Origin: Bromus sterilis
Lineage: Eukaryota; Streptophyta; Magnoliopsida; Poales; Poaceae
NCBI GenBank assembly: GCA_950022295.1
Contig: OX465600.1
Coordinates: forward strand, 305,732,031 to 305,796,030
DNA: 64,000 nt
Direction: 5' to 3'
How positions within the stretch are numbered: position 1 is the first letter of the stretch; each line of letters begins with the position of its first letter. Shown here in pieces: positions 10,319 to 22,640 of the stretch. The notes under the pieces are model-generated. The model saw only the letters and a list, made by a program, of their open reading frames with translations, did not search any database and was not told the origin of the DNA. Both the position numbers and the translations under genes were made by a program.

Positions 10319-13108
10319 CAAGATTTTGGATTTCGTTTAGCATTTTTTTCCGGTCCTGGACGAAATGGACGAATTTCGGAATTTCGGATTTTTTTCAAAA
10401 AATTTCGGACGAAAAGTCAAAACCAAATTTTGAAATTTTGGACGAAAAATGAACGAAATTTGTCAAAATTTTGAAATTATGTAGGATGATAATATTTCAA
10501 AAAATCATGGTCAATTGGAGGCAAATTATAGCAGAAGTAACGCATCCAAGAAACGATATATCACATGATCTGAATTAACATTACCACTCCAGAATTCTCA
10601 ATCTAGAAGACAAATCAATAGTCCAAATTAATAGTCCACAAGTTTAGAACAACATTAGTCTAAACTAACAGTCCATAGTTCGACATCAATCCATAGTTTA
10701 ACTACATCCTAGACCAGAGCAAAATATCAGCCATCCAAATGAATTGTCCATAACTAGTCCTGGACAATATTTCATACATTCCACAAAACAACATCCAAGG
10801 TTCTCATACACCCCAAAAGCAACCAGAAGCTTCCTTCTTCCATTTTCTATCACCTGTGTTACTGGACATCAGCCTTGCGACCCCATATGAAGCTCTAAAT
10901 GCTTCTACAAATGTCAAAATATTGTGCATTAGATCAATATTACAAGCTGAAATGAGTTCAAAGTAAGAAACAAAAATATGCAAGGTATTACAAGCTGATG
11001 TAATCATTTGGCAATTCATGCAGCTATGAATTATTTGGATTAATATCCACTATAATGACATATTGCTAACCAAATATAATAGTAAGTTCGAGAAAACCAA
11101 ACATGCTCGAGCATTCCTAACCAAGTCCAATGAACTTACCTGTCAATCGTAAAGGCTTGTCACGTTCTTCAACCTTTTGCCTTGCCTACGTGCAGATCTA
11201 CGGCGGTTCACCGAACCTCCATCAGTTGTTACCTTAGCCTCATTTTCAACTCGACTTGGTAGCTCTTTATCAACTCGGCTAGGTGAATCTTCTCCATCAG
11301 CTTGACTTGCATCATCATCGTCATTATCAATTTCCACTTCCACATACTCATCTTCTTGATCATCATCCTCACTACCAATGTAGTCATCCTCCTCTTCTTC
11401 AAATACTCTGCTCCTTTTTGCTCCATCATTCTTCCTTCCAAGATGAGAGGCTTTTTTGCTCGAGTTAAGGCGACGTATTTCCTCAAACACGGCGCTAGCA
11501 GCATCAGACCCATCCAAGATGACATGCTCCTCATCCTCGTTCAACCACTCCATCATTGGATTAGCCTCATCAAAGATGGTTGTATCCATCATCATTGCAC
11601 ATGGATCAACCTCCTTGTCTTTATAATTCCCTCTCACCGAGTCCTTGTCATCTTCAGCACGTATCTTCAAATGTGTGCAAACAAAAAGAACAAAGTATAA
11701 GTAAACAACGACATTTTCTATTAGTAAACATTAGCTTCTCCACTAAAAATGCCAAATAAACAGTAGAATTTCCAACAAACATTACTAGTAAACAACAGCT
11801 TTTTCAACTTAAAATGCTTAGTAATTATGGTCTCAACACACAAGATCATTTTTTACCTTCAAGTTGTACCGCACGGATACTAACTTGTGCAGCTTGCCAT
11901 ATAATAGACGGTTCCTTGGCTTCGTGTGGACCAAGGCCCAAGCGCTCCAATTCCTCTCACATCCACTTGATGACACACATTGTGATACAATTCTCAAGGC
12001 ATATTTCTGCAGATTGGGAACTTCCCCTCCAAACTGGAACCACCACTCAGCTACCAAGGAAAAACAATGAGATTAAGGAGTTGCAAATTGGAGGAAAATG
12101 AGACTGAGATTCACAAGCATTGTAACTTACTTGGTGACATTTTTTCAGCTGACATGCGTGCAACCCTTTGGCCAAACCTTCCACGGCATTCCCTAAAAGT
12201 GCTGATTTCATTAATGGCCAAAACAGCACTATGAGGGTCAGCTATCTTCTCTATGGCATCAGTTAGTGAAGAAGCATAATCAGGAATGTTGCTCAGATTG
12301 ACCACATAATGTGTATATGGATCAAGGACAGCAGCTACATAAGAAAGGAAGACAAACAAAGGTTAAAAAACCATAAGAAAAAGCAAGGCAACGTTTATTT
12401 TAGTAATTTATCACTACCTGCAACCATTAGAGTATCTTTTTCCATGGCTTCAATCCTACAAGTCACCTTGCTCATGACGCTACGGAGCATTTGTGACCCA
12501 CCACCAAGACGAGCTTCCAATGTTTGTATAGCTGTCATCATGCTCTTTTTGAATCCAGATAGGGTGCATTGCTTTTGAGTGTCAGCATACCTAAGGGCTT
12601 TATAAAGTGGCTCTAATAGATTAAGAACCCACTCTAAGGCAGTCCACCACATATTGCTAGATAGTAATGCCTCAGCAAACACATAATCCGCATCTTTTTT
12701 CCAAGCACAGGCTGCTGTCGAGGAAGCCATCGTGCTCCATGGTCAGGGTCCTGGGGGATGGAAGAAGGGGAGCAAGGAGGGGCCGAGGGCGACGGGAAGT
12801 GGTGAGGCGACGGGGAGGAAGGAGATGGGTGGCGCTGCCCCGCGCCCCCACCTCTCTCAGCTCTGGTTGCCTGCAGCCGCCGCACAGGGAGTGAAGTGTG
12901 GGGAAAATGAATTTAGGGTTTCACTACGGTTCCGTTTAGGCTTTTATACCACAAGGGTGTATCTCTGGGCTGTACTGGACCATGGGCCGGGCTGAAAATT
13001 CAAACGAGGCCGAATTTTTTTTGACCGGATTGAACTAATACCGGGCCCAAACGAAATTGGCGAATTTCGGTCACTTTCCGTTTTTTCCGGACGAAATCCA
13101 AAACCTTG
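10319..13108 (-). mobile_element. hAT-superfamily transposon, 2790 bp, complete ends
   Basis: The left end CAAGATTTTGGATTTCGT and the reverse complement of the right end, CAAGGTTTTGGATTTCGT, form terminal inverted repeats with one mismatch over 18 bp. The 8-bp direct repeat GATGGGCG occurs immediately outside at 10311-10318 and 13109-13116, the target-duplication length of hAT elements. Internally the minus strand carries a four-exon ORF ending with a hAT dimerisation domain. Subterminal regions are rich in TTTCGG and GACGAAA motifs. The N-terminal and catalytic transposase parts are missing, so it is probably non-autonomous. Confidence 0.92.
11143..12730 (-). CDS. C-terminal hAT transposase-like protein, four exons, about 410 aa
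   Basis: Exons 12418-12730, 12131-12334, 11857-12050 and 11143-11664 have GT/AG borders and sum to 1233 nt, exactly 411 codons with the stop. Exon 1 (from ATG at 12730) includes WWTALEWVLNLLEPLYKALR, typical of the region before the hAT C-terminus. Exon 3 has the dimerisation signature SSSGCERNWSAWALVHTKPR and RNRLLYGKLHKLVSVRYNL. Exon 4 is a long acidic tail (EEEEDDYIGSEDDDQEDE) ending in a basic RRRSARRQGKRLK stretch, a possible nuclear signal. The BED finger and the first catalytic residues of a full transposase (usually 600-800 aa) are absent. It could dimerise with, and regulate, full-length relatives; that is inference. Confidence 0.65.
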
Positions 13109-13329
13109 GATGGGCGACGACGAGAAGGTGCGGCTGAGGGACGTGCTGGGCAGCGCCGCGGCGGTGCTGCCGGCGAACAAGGTGGCCACGAGGGAGGACG
13201 CCGCTGCAGTGGCCGCCGCCGTGGAGCGCAACGCCGCTGCCGGAGGAGGCGGTGGAGGGAAGGGCGTCGCCGATGCGGTGGCCGCGGCCGCCGATATAAA
13301 CGAGGGGAAAATGACGCGCTAGGTTAGGC

Positions 13330-13690
13330 TAGGCGCGTGCCTGGCACTGAAGACGTACGTACGCCATGCTCTACGTACGTAGCACGCCATAGTTTTTCAT
13401 CCCATCGAAGCACTCTTTAGTTTCCGTGTAGTTCTGCCATGTGACCATGTCTGTATGTATATATCTTTATATTCGAGGTGTTTGGTTCAGTGTTCTGTAA
13501 CGTAACCTGATACCGCTTATTCCAAATAATCCAAAACACACGCTTATTCGTCCAAATAATCCCAAACACAAGCATCACAAGGGAGGCCATAGCTTTCCAA
13601 TTGGGGATCCGACTATCCGAGCTCCACTGGAAGTGAGAATGCTCAAGACATGGAATTTTCTGATGATCAAGCTCCAAAGTCTTAACGACG
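13330..13690. other. Probable 3' flank of the LEA gene
   Basis: Follows the LEA stop codon. It includes two ACGTACGT palindromes (near 13357 and 13373) and no gene. The minus-strand ORF at 13417-13677 is not supported by any motif. Confidence 0.3.
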
Positions 13691-13692
13691 TA

Positions 13693-13954
13693 CTCCCCCG
13701 TTTCTTTTTACTTCGCATATAAGATTTAGTCAAAGTCAAATTTGATAAAGTTTAACTAAATTTATATTAAAAATTATCAACATCTACAACATCAAAGTTA
13801 TATCATATGAAAACTAATGTCGCGATGCTTCTAATGATATTGATTTCATAGTGTGGATGTTAATAGATTTTTCTATAAAAGTGATCAAATTTTGTCAAGT
13901 TTGACTTTGACCAAATCTTATTCTTATATGCGGAGTAAAAAGAAACGGAGGGAG
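13693..13954. mobile_element. Stowaway MITE, 262 bp
   Basis: Left end CTCCCCCGTTTCTTTTTACT and right end ...AGTAAAAAGAAACGGAGGGAG are inverted repeats extending over about 35 bp, with TA at 13691-13692 and 13955-13956. The AT-rich interior contains AAAGTCAAAYTT and its inverted counterpart. Size and ends match grass Stowaway MITEs. Confidence 0.9.
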
Positions 13955-14544
13955 TATCTGCATTGGAAGAAAAGGTGATTTCAGCATTCTTGAATCCTCT
14001 TGCGCAAAGGAATAAAAGTGATTCCCGCACTCGTGAGTTCTTTTACAAAGGGGATAAATACCACAATTCGACTAACCTCGTTTTTTAACCTATCGGTAGT
14101 TCAAATCCTATCTTGCATTTGCAATGCCAACCAAGCAAAGAACTCAATTTTTGATGGAATCCAAATTAACAACCATACCATTTGCTCGATGGGAAAGAGG
14201 GTCAAGCCAAGGAATTGTGCCTTGTATATGAAGGTTATCCACAGGTTTACACAGGGTCCGTACAACCGATGTCTCTTTGATCGGTACAACCGGTTCAAAA
14301 AGGGGAGCAAAGAAAAATAGGGAAAACCCTAGGATCCGCGTAGTTGAAAGGTACTAGCGGCCCTAAGGTGCGGGTGGTTGAAAGTAGATCTCCGGGCTTT
14401 GGGCCAGCCCAAGTAAAACCCGATGCACGAAATCAAGGCCCAAGCTCAACCCGCCGCGGTCAAAAAAATTGAAAGCCCTATAGGCCTTGGGCCTTCGTTA
14501 AACAAGCTAAATGCAAGGTGTTTTGCAGGCTCAAGCCTAGGATT

Positions 14545-14626
14545 TTCGGCCAGGCTTTTCTTGCCCGGGTCTAGTTGGAAGGTAGTTCGGCCAGGCTTTT
14601 CATGCCCGGGTCTAGTTGGAAGGTAC
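14545..14626. repeat. 41-bp tandem duplication with CCCGGGTCTAGTTGGAAG core
   Basis: Units begin with TTCGGCCAGGCTTTTC at 14545 and 14586. They lie in a GC-rich stretch (14330-14640) of GGGCCTTGGGCC-type sequence with no gene. Confidence 0.85.
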
Positions 14627-14639
14627 TAAAGATACTACT

Positions 14640-15229
14640 TCTCAATAGAACAATCGTCCTACTACCAACCTAGCTACCGTTGGGGTACCCAAAGAAATCC
14701 TAGACGAATCGGTGATTACATCGGTACAGATCCGGTACTACCACTCTCTGGTGAGGAGTGGTACTATCGGTCTTGACACATGTACAACCACATCTAGACA
14801 AAAAGTACACACTTGGAAAGGTAGATTGGTACAACCGCCTTACAGCGACATGTACAATCGATCAACACATACCATGCGCATTTTTATGTATTCTCCTTTT
14901 CATACCATCACTCCGGAAGATGTCTTGGGCGAAACAAAGATGAGCTCGATGAAGTAGACACCCCAAGTCCTCCTCTTCAAACCATCATTCCAACTCATAA
15001 AGTAATAAATGTGTCGTAAATCCATCTACGAACTTTTCCTTTTAGAGGGGCAACTACCGTCTTGTGCCACGTAGATATACCCATGTAGCTAATGCACACT
15101 ATTAGGTAGCAATTGTGTATTAACATCAACACCAAACACCTAAGGCAGAAAATACTCTTTCATCATCTCATTGACGCAATAATATATTTGACAATGTTAC
15201 AACAATCTGAAGCATCATCAATATTATTT
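14640..15229. other. No gene seen
   Basis: Short ORFs only, with no domain or transposon end. TCGGTACAACC-type words recur (14270-14830). Copy B: 59574-60163. Confidence 0.4.
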
Positions 15230-16470
15230 AGGTAACCACTCCTTAGCACATCAAGCTTGGAGGATCATGCAATCACCAGTCACTCAGTGCTCTGACTGGA
15301 AGTTCTTTACTTCCTGCCATGCTCTATTTTGGAAGATCAATATTTGAAGAGCGGTTTTGGAGGGTAGAGATGTTCCTTTTATAGGTCTAATCGTGCGTAT
15401 TGTAAATGGGGAAATACACATGTGTGGAACACGAACATGATAGCACGGGATGGTCTTATGAGGCCTTTTGTGTCTTAATTCCGCCCCCAGCTAGTTCAAG
15501 AACGTGTCAATGCTCCCTCGGCAGATTGGAATGTTGACCTGGTAAATCAGGTGTTTCTTGCATCAGATGCTAGAGCTATATTGAGAATTCCTCAATGCAC
15601 AAATAATCAAGCTAACTTCTGGTCATGAAAATTGTAAAGGAACAGTCATCTTTTTATTCGATCCGCTTACTGAATGCTTGTGGCTACGAGAAGGCGTCGA
15701 AGTGCCTTGCTGGAGAGCACACAGGACCTTAGAATATGGACATAGATAAATCTAGGTGTGCAGCTTGTCGAAGTTCGATATCACAACAAAAGTAAAGCTA
15801 TTTATTTGGCGTCTAGTTCGGATTTCACTTCCATATGAGGATGCTCGTCTGCACCGAACATGTCGACCACATGTTGGTTATTTTTTTGTGGCTCCAAGGA
15901 CTCGTGGAGACACTTCCTCATTAAGTGTTCGATGGCACGATATGTGTGGGCTTCAGGCAGGGATCCTCTCATTAAACACTTGATGGAAACAAATGATGAG
16001 ATCCCAAAAGTTGGTTGTTCTTCATGTTTGAATCGTTATCACATGTGCAGCTAACGAGTATCGTGATCACCCTTTGTGCCATTTGGACAATGAAGAGGAA
16101 GTGGATTCATGAAGGCATGTTTCAAATTCTCATTTTCACACATGATTTTATTAACATGTATATTGACGATCTAGATATTCTAAACAAAATGCCCAACCCG
16201 GATCATCATTCCTTAACAACTCAACCGCTTCACCCTCCTGTATGGAAGTTTCCACCTTCTAGTTTAGCCAAGATCAATGTAGATGGTGCCGTTAATAAGG
16301 TGGAATCAAGGGCAGTTTCAGCAAGTTTTGCCAAGATGAAGACCACAATTACATGGGTGCCTTAACTCTAGTAATTTAGGGGGTAATAGACCCAGATATT
16401 TTGGAGGCTTTGGCGTGCCAAGAGGGTCGGACCCTTGCTACTAATGACTTTATCTAATCAAGATTTATGT
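15230..16470 (+). mobile_element. Degenerate LINE remnant (RT C-terminus, zinc-binding, RNase H)
   Basis: Translated in pieces, with several frameshifts and stops. LAHQAWRI near 15250, RDGLMRPFV and WNVDLVNQVFLASDARAIL near 15450-15590 follow the order of the plant LINE RT C-terminal region. WRLVRISLPYEDARLHRTCR at about 15810 and IVITLCAIWTMKRKWIHEG at about 16050 match the RVT zinc-binding domain. KFPPSSLAKINVDGAVN (16250-16300) is the start of RNase H. It is too damaged to be active. The ORFs at 15756-15983 and 16015-16365 are its fragments. Confidence 0.6.
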
Positions 16471-16473
16471 AGA

Positions 16474-19400
16474 CCCCCTCTTGAGTGAATCCTCCCTCTA
16501 GCGAGCATGACTTTCTAGGCCCACAAAACTCCCAACGATATTCATTGTTTCTTTCCTCAACGCATTTTGAGAAGGGGGGAAATGACGTTAAACCCTATAT
16601 GACGCCTAGATGCGTCATGTAGAGGAGGCTTCGCTAGAGGGTGACCCTACTGCTAGGCTTGGACAAATCCACGTTTGGTTGTCGTTTCTTCTCCTTCTCC
16701 TTTCTCTTTTCTGTTTTTTTTCTTCTCTTTTCATGAGTATTATAGACAAACTTTATCATGTATGATAAAAAAAATCATCATACATCAATGAAATGTTCAC
16801 CGTATATTTTCACAAACCGCATTGTGCATTATAAAAATGTTCATCGAGTATTAAGAAATTTTTCAATGTATACTAAAATATGTTCATAATATATTAATAA
16901 AATGATCAAATATTCCAAAAAGTGCACTTGCATTATAAAAATGTTCATTGTATATTAATAAATTGTTCAACACATAGTATAAATGTTCATTGTATTTGAA
17001 AACTGTATAATGTTTTATCTACAAAATGTTTATTGTATTTAAATAATTATTCAATCCATATATTACAAAATCTTCAATGTATATTCAAAAATTGTTCAGT
17101 GTATATATTTATCTTTTAATTCAATTTTCGGAATAAACCCGAGGAAAAACCAGGATGCTACAGTATGGCTTCCTTTTGTAGAAACAATACTAGTCTGCTA
17201 CAGTACCAGGCCACTAATATATATTTTGGTTTAACTGCAAAATGGTCCGGCCCAACCTGGACCGTATGTGTGGTATCTTCACCCACATGATCTTGGTCGT
17301 ATTCCTGTAATGGCTAGATTTGAGGAATAAAGTTCTTTCACCGCTAAAAAACGCATCATCGGCGCTTTATTGTTTATCGTTGGTTAATCACTAATCCAAC
17401 TTGCCACCCAATCTCCCCAGCTTTACTGCATGATGGTTCATTTCATATGCTGCTTTTTTGTTTGTCTCATGTGGTACTTTCTCTTGAACTGGTTTACCAT
17501 GTTGGTTTTGTTTTTTTTGTTTTTTTACTATTGTTTCCATTTTCTTTTTATTTTTCATTTTATATTTATTTTTTCAAAGAGTTAACAATTTTAAGTACTT
17601 TATCTGGGGTATTGAAAATGCTTTATAATTTTAAATGTTCATTTTTTATTAAAATATTTATTGTATACTTCAAATAAGTTATTGTATATTTAAGATAACT
17701 TCATCTTGGCAATAAAAAAAATTCAACAAGTATATAAAAAAGGTTTTATATAATTCAATATTATTATTTGGCATTCAAACTTCATCATCCATTTAAAAAC
17801 ATTCATCTTGGCATCTTGGATATAATTAATATTCACCATGTATTAGATAAATATTTATTGTGAATTCAAAAAACTATACATCTTGTGAAAATATTCATCA
17901 AATATTAAATATTATTGACTATTTGAAAATATTCATTGTGTATTAAATATGTAGTCATGTGTAAGCAAACATTTATTGTGCATTTGAAAAATGTTTAGCA
18001 CGTATTAAATTATGGTAATGTTGTTTTTGAAAAAAATCAGGGTGAATTTGCAAAATCTATTTTGTATATAAAAATGGTATCATATATTCAAACATAGTTC
18101 AACATATTAAAAATGTTCCTTGCACATTAAAATACATTCAAAATTTCACAAATGTGCACCATGTATTTGAAAATATTATTTGTGTAGTAAAAAAAGTGTG
18201 TGTCGTGTTAATAAATATTCGTCATATATATAAATAAAATTTATCGTATATTAAAAAAATGTTCAATGTTTTTTTATAAAAAGTAATATTGTATTTTGTA
18301 TATAATAATAATAAAACGACAAAAGCTCGACAGATAGATATGAAAAGTTCAGCTGATCACACAAATCAAACAAACCTATAAAATATATAATATTAAATAA
18401 AGCTTGAACAAGATCCAACCAACCAAGAACAGGTCGGAATTAGGAGGGTTAGGTTGTATCGAGCATACCTGCGAGTGCTACGACGGCGAGGAGAAAGAAG
18501 ATGTTCTCCTCAATGGCGGGGAAATCCTTCGGCGGTGTCCTTCCGGTAGCAAAGCGGTGATGTCGTCGGGAAGTGGATTGAGTGGCGGCGCGCAAAGCTT
18601 GGTAATGAAGAGGCGACAGGTCGAGACGGTTGTGAGACCGCACAAAGGAGGGGCAAGACACATGGTGCATATGTTGATGACTCAAGGAAACGATGTCCAA
18701 GCCAAACAAAGTAGATGAGGATAATGCCAGGTGATGATGATCCAAATAGATTGTGTTGTGCGAGATGCTCATTTTTTTACAAAAAGCATCATGTTTTTCA
18801 ATAAAACAGTCTTTTAATAAAATATACTTAAAACAAAAAAGCATGTATAAAAATATATTTTTCATACAATCTACTTATTCCAAACCCTAAAGAAAAGATT
18901 ATAAGAACGGAGCTCATCTTGACGAAGTGGATGTGGAAAGAGGATGCTAGATGACAATGATCCGAATAGATTGTGTTGTGCGAGGTGCTCTATTTTCTTC
19001 TACAAAAAAAATCATGTTTTTCAATAAAACGGTCTTTTAGGAAAATATGCTTAAAACAATAAAATCATGTATAAAAAATATTGTTCTTACAATCCACTTA
19101 TTCCAAGCCCTAAAGAAAAGATTGTCCAGATGGAGCTCACCTTGACAAGGTAGATGGTGAGGAAAGAGGATGTCGGATAATGATGATCTGAATAGTTTGT
19201 GTTGTGCTATGTGCTTTATTTATTTTACAAAAAAACATCAATTTTCAATAAAATAACCTTTTAGAAAAAAAAATCTTACAAAAAAATCATGTATAAGAAA
19301 GTAATGTTCTTGCAATCTACTTATTATTCCAACCCTAAACAAAGGATTGTGGGCTGCATAGATCATTTAAATTTGATTTTGTGGGATGTTGGCTCTTTCA

Positions 19401-19828
19401 GATGAGGCTGCAATTGAGATTACTACCAACATAGAAAAGACGGACCGGACGCCGGCTATGTGCGATGCCATGTTGGTCTAATAACATTGGACAAGCCTGT
19501 CCTACTGATCTAATAAACGTGGATGACCTTACATGGAATCCAGAATGTTGCTAGGCTCATTTCGTGACTATTATTTTTTGAAAAGGAGGATAACCCTCGG
19601 CCTGCATGAAATGATGCATGTGGCCATATATTATTAAGAATGTAAAATTCAGCAGTCGAACAACATCGACTCAGAAATAAAGAAAAATTAAAACCCGAGG
19701 CCGCATGCCTGACGACAGTTACTTCATCAGATAACCATTAACCCTATGATACAAGACGACATCAAAACAATAATTACACAACTCCTTGACTACGCCTTCA
19801 ACAAGGAATCACCGCACGTGTACCGATG
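16474..19828. repeat. Repeat R, copy R1 (3355 bp), left flank of the Tat block
   Basis: Begins CCCCCTCTTGAGTGAATCCT and ends CGCACGTGTACCGATG, with the same borders as R2 (32779-36205). R does not begin with TG or end with CA and carries no PBS or PPT beside it, so it is not an LTR. It is mostly AT-rich with recurrent AATGTTCATYGTATATTAA words. It also holds a GC-richer part at 18400-18720 and three degenerate units of about 220 bp. R1 is nearer to R3 (61408 onward) than to R2; R2 carries a net 72 extra bases near 33850-33930. Confidence 0.9.
18700..19350. repeat. Three degenerate tandem units of ~220 bp within R1
   Basis: The phrase GATCCRAATAGATTGTGTTG or a variant begins at 18739, 18959 and 19185. 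Each is followed by ...CATGTTTTTCAATAAAA and ...TTATTCCAANCCCTAAA. Counterparts lie at about 35100-35730 in R2 and from 63670 in R3. Confidence 0.8.
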
Positions 19829-19969
19829 ATGGCATGTCATATGTATTTCTTCAAGATATGAGTGGCCCCTATACCAGTGGCACCATTGGGAGATATTGCA
19901 CTATTGGACATTTTGGTGAAGAGAGTGATTGTCGTCGCTTTGTAACAACAGATGCCATGGGATGGCTAA

Positions 19970-20922
19970 TGTGAGGGGGAAGACTCGAGGGAGAGAATGT
20001 CGATGGTGCCGGAATCGGGGTTGGATACAAGCACGGTGAAGACACCACGATGTACCCAGGTTCGGGGCTCTCCGGAGAGATAACACCCCTACTCCTGCTT
20101 GTCTCTTATATATCAATGGGGTGGCTACAATAACTGCTCTTCTACCTTCTCAGGGGAAGGAGTACACCGCCGCCGTGGGCAAGGTCCTCTCCTGCTTCCC
20201 TGAGGAGCTACTACGAGCAGTGAATGAACTGGGGATGAAGTGAGTAAATGAGGCTCTAAGGTGTGCGATCCCTCGCGCAGGAGGGGTACCCTGGCTCTTA
20301 TAGTGTGAGTCCAGGGTACTACGGTAACTTCAATGCCTAAAGGGCCCAGCTGTCATCCTCTAATCGGCCTGGGCCCACCGACTGCTCCTCTCCGGTTGAT
20401 CCGGAGCCTACGAGCGGCGGCCCATGCTGCTACCTTGTAGGGTCTAGTGATGAACAGTGGAGCTATGAGGTACGGTCTTGTCGGCCTGTCCGCGGAATCG
20501 GCGGAGAGGTCGACATCGTATCTCCGGGAAATCCTCGATGTGACTTGGCCTTCCTGCCACCCAGATATCTCGGGATATGGTATTTATGACCTCGTAATCA
20601 TACCCCGACTGGGTGGTAGGTGGCTCCGATTGCGCCTGGGCCGACTGGTGGTTCCTTGGTAAGGCCGATTGTCCTGGGCAATCGGTCTTCTAGGAATCAA
20701 CCTCGGCCCAGCTGCGGACCAATCGGACGGTTGTCTTCGTTGATCAGAAGGGTGGGCCGATTGCGCCTGGGCCGACTGCTAGCATTTGATATGGTCGATT
20801 GCCTTGGGGCAATCGGCCGTACCTCTGCCTAGCTCGGCCCAGCTGCAGCCCAATCGGCCCATCCTTGTCTTGAAAGATTGCTTCCGCTTGGGTTAGCCTA
20901 CCCGGGTACCAATCCCCCGACA
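19970..20922 (-). mobile_element. Probable 3' LTR of the Tat element
   Basis: The plus-strand segment starts TGTGAGGGGG and ends CCCCCGACA, so the minus-strand LTR would begin TGTCGGGGG and end CCCCCTCACA. TG...CA ends and a TGTCGGGGG start are common in grass Gypsy LTRs. A short purine-rich stretch (TTTAGGGG on the minus strand) lies just inside at about 20925-20935 as a candidate polypurine tract. The other LTR is lost, so the borders cannot be confirmed by comparison. Confidence 0.5.
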
Positions 20923-22566
20923 GTAGCCCCTAAAGCTGTAAAGGTCCCGCTGTCACTTGACCGCGGGGCCTTTGCAGTTTTTCAACTTGTCTTGACGTTT
21001 TCCGACTGCTATGGCCTCTTCGAGTGCGTCATTCCGAGTTCGTCGGTCGACTCGGAGATCACACTCGGCTGACCTAATTTTTCGTCCAATCGGGTTTCCT
21101 TCTCGCTTTGTATCTTCATTCTCTTGGAAACAAATCTCTTGCCGACAACCCTCCAACGGTTACCTCCGACTTGCCCGGTACGCCATCGATGGGCTGGGAC
21201 CCACGACCCACGCGCGACGTGACATAACTGCAGGAGCTGTTCCCCACGTCGCACGCCTCGCCTTTTGTGCCGGGATCTTCTGTGCTGGTCTGTCGGTTGG
21301 CTTTCCTGTGCCCTAGGCCACACCGGCCCACGAGGCCACAGGGTGATCCCACTCCCCTCCCCGCTGCCCATATAAGCCGCCCGGGGGGGGGGAGCCTCGC
21401 CTCTTCGATCTCGCATACATCGCCTTCAACCTCCCGCTCTTCCTCTCTCCGCGCCATTGCTGCTCTTCGCGCAGATCTGTTTTCCTCGAGCCTCTGCTCT
21501 CCAAGGTGCTCGAGCTTCTGGTCTGTGCTTCTCGCTGCTTCCGCCGCCACCACAGCCGTTCGCCGCCACCGGTCTCGTGCTCCTCCTCGACCCATCTCCT
21601 CTCCTTCTTTTCCGCAAGATCAATGGCGCCACGACGGGATGCTTCTCAGGCGAGCCGCGGGTGCTGGAAGGGATCCCAGGCCACCTCCATCGCCGTCGAG
21701 GCGCTGATCCGCGCCCGAAAGATGCCTGCGGAGATCGAATGGAGGGTCCCGGGCAAGGCCGACGTCCGGCCCTGCACGCGCGAGGGCGAGAGAGTCGTCT
21801 TCCTCGCTCACTTTGAGCGCGGATTCGGCCTGCCCGCGAGCTCCTTCTTCCGCGAATTCCTCGAGTTCCACCGACTCCAACCTCATCACCTCGCCGCCAA
21901 CTTCATCATGAATCTCTCCGGGTTCGTGACCCTCTGCGAAGGCTATCTTGGCTGCCGACCAAGCATCGCCCTCTTCAAGCGCTTCTTCAACCTCCGAGCT
22001 CACAATGCTCGAACAGGCGTGATGGTTCCCTCCACCATTGAAGGTGGCAAACCTTCCTTTCCGACCGACATGACCGACTGCGGCAGTTGCCTTGCCGCAG
22101 CCGGCAAGCTAAAGTATCCGAGTCCTGAAATCGTCCAGTCTTGCAAGAATTGGCAGACTACGTTCTTCTATGTCAAATCTCCTGACCAGGGCCCCGACCT
22201 CATCAACCTGCCCGAGTTCTCACTCGCCAGGCCGATTGACAAGCACCAATGGGGTCTGAAGCACGGCGCTGGGGATTGCGACGTCGATGCTCAAGCCGCC
22301 AGGGTCACCCAGCTGGAGCGAGAGGGACTCCTCCCCACCGACCTGATAGCTGCTTGGCTTCACGCTCGGATTCTCCCATTGCAGCGCCGAGTACACCGCC
22401 TCTACGACGTGTCGGGGCCTCGTGACCCCACTCGGCTCTGCACGTGGGAGTTGCCGACCGAGATCCTCTGCGCCCGAGTGAAAGCCATCACGGCCAGTGC
22501 ACCGCCTGATCCTTTCCGCTTCGGGCTCGACTACCTCACGCGCCAGCGCAAACCTTCCGTGGTGAG

Positions 22567-22640
22567 CTCCGATTGCCCTTTCTACCGATTGCATTTCTTC
22601 CGATTGCGTTTCTTCCGATTGCATTTCTTCCGATTGCACT
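22567..22640 (+). repeat. 15-bp tandem repeat TTCTTCCGATTGCRT
   Basis: Four to five units lie directly after the exon 1 donor of the antisense gene, within its first intron. They also give the open frame its HFFRLRFFRLHFF tail, which is not real coding sequence. Confidence 0.85.

Larger units (their letters stand above)
10054..13322 (+). pseudogene. Seed maturation (SMP domain, LEA D-34 type) gene split by a hAT transposon
   Basis: The left part (to 10318) reads RVTQATDTVTIGEAPAQ, then KPVDAAALQAAKTRVTGL and PGGVAAAAQKAAETNAR. The right part (13109-13322) reads DDEKVRLRDVLGSAA, LPANKVATREDAAAV, GVADAVAAAADIN and ends in TAG. These are the conserved pieces of SMP-domain late-embryogenesis proteins, hydrophilic seed proteins linked to desiccation. 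Removing the transposon and one copy of the 8-bp target duplication leaves the frame open across the site. The usual N-terminal SMP repeat is not visible upstream. A possible acceptor (GCATGCAG|GTG) at 10086 suggests this is a downstream exon. The gene cannot give normal protein unless the element is spliced or excised. Confidence 0.75.

Noticed and set aside
18404..18865. Conserved ORFs of 104 (plus) and 138 codons (minus) present in all three R copies
   Set aside because: They are conserved only because R is repeated; no domain is visible and the substitutions between copies do not look constrained.
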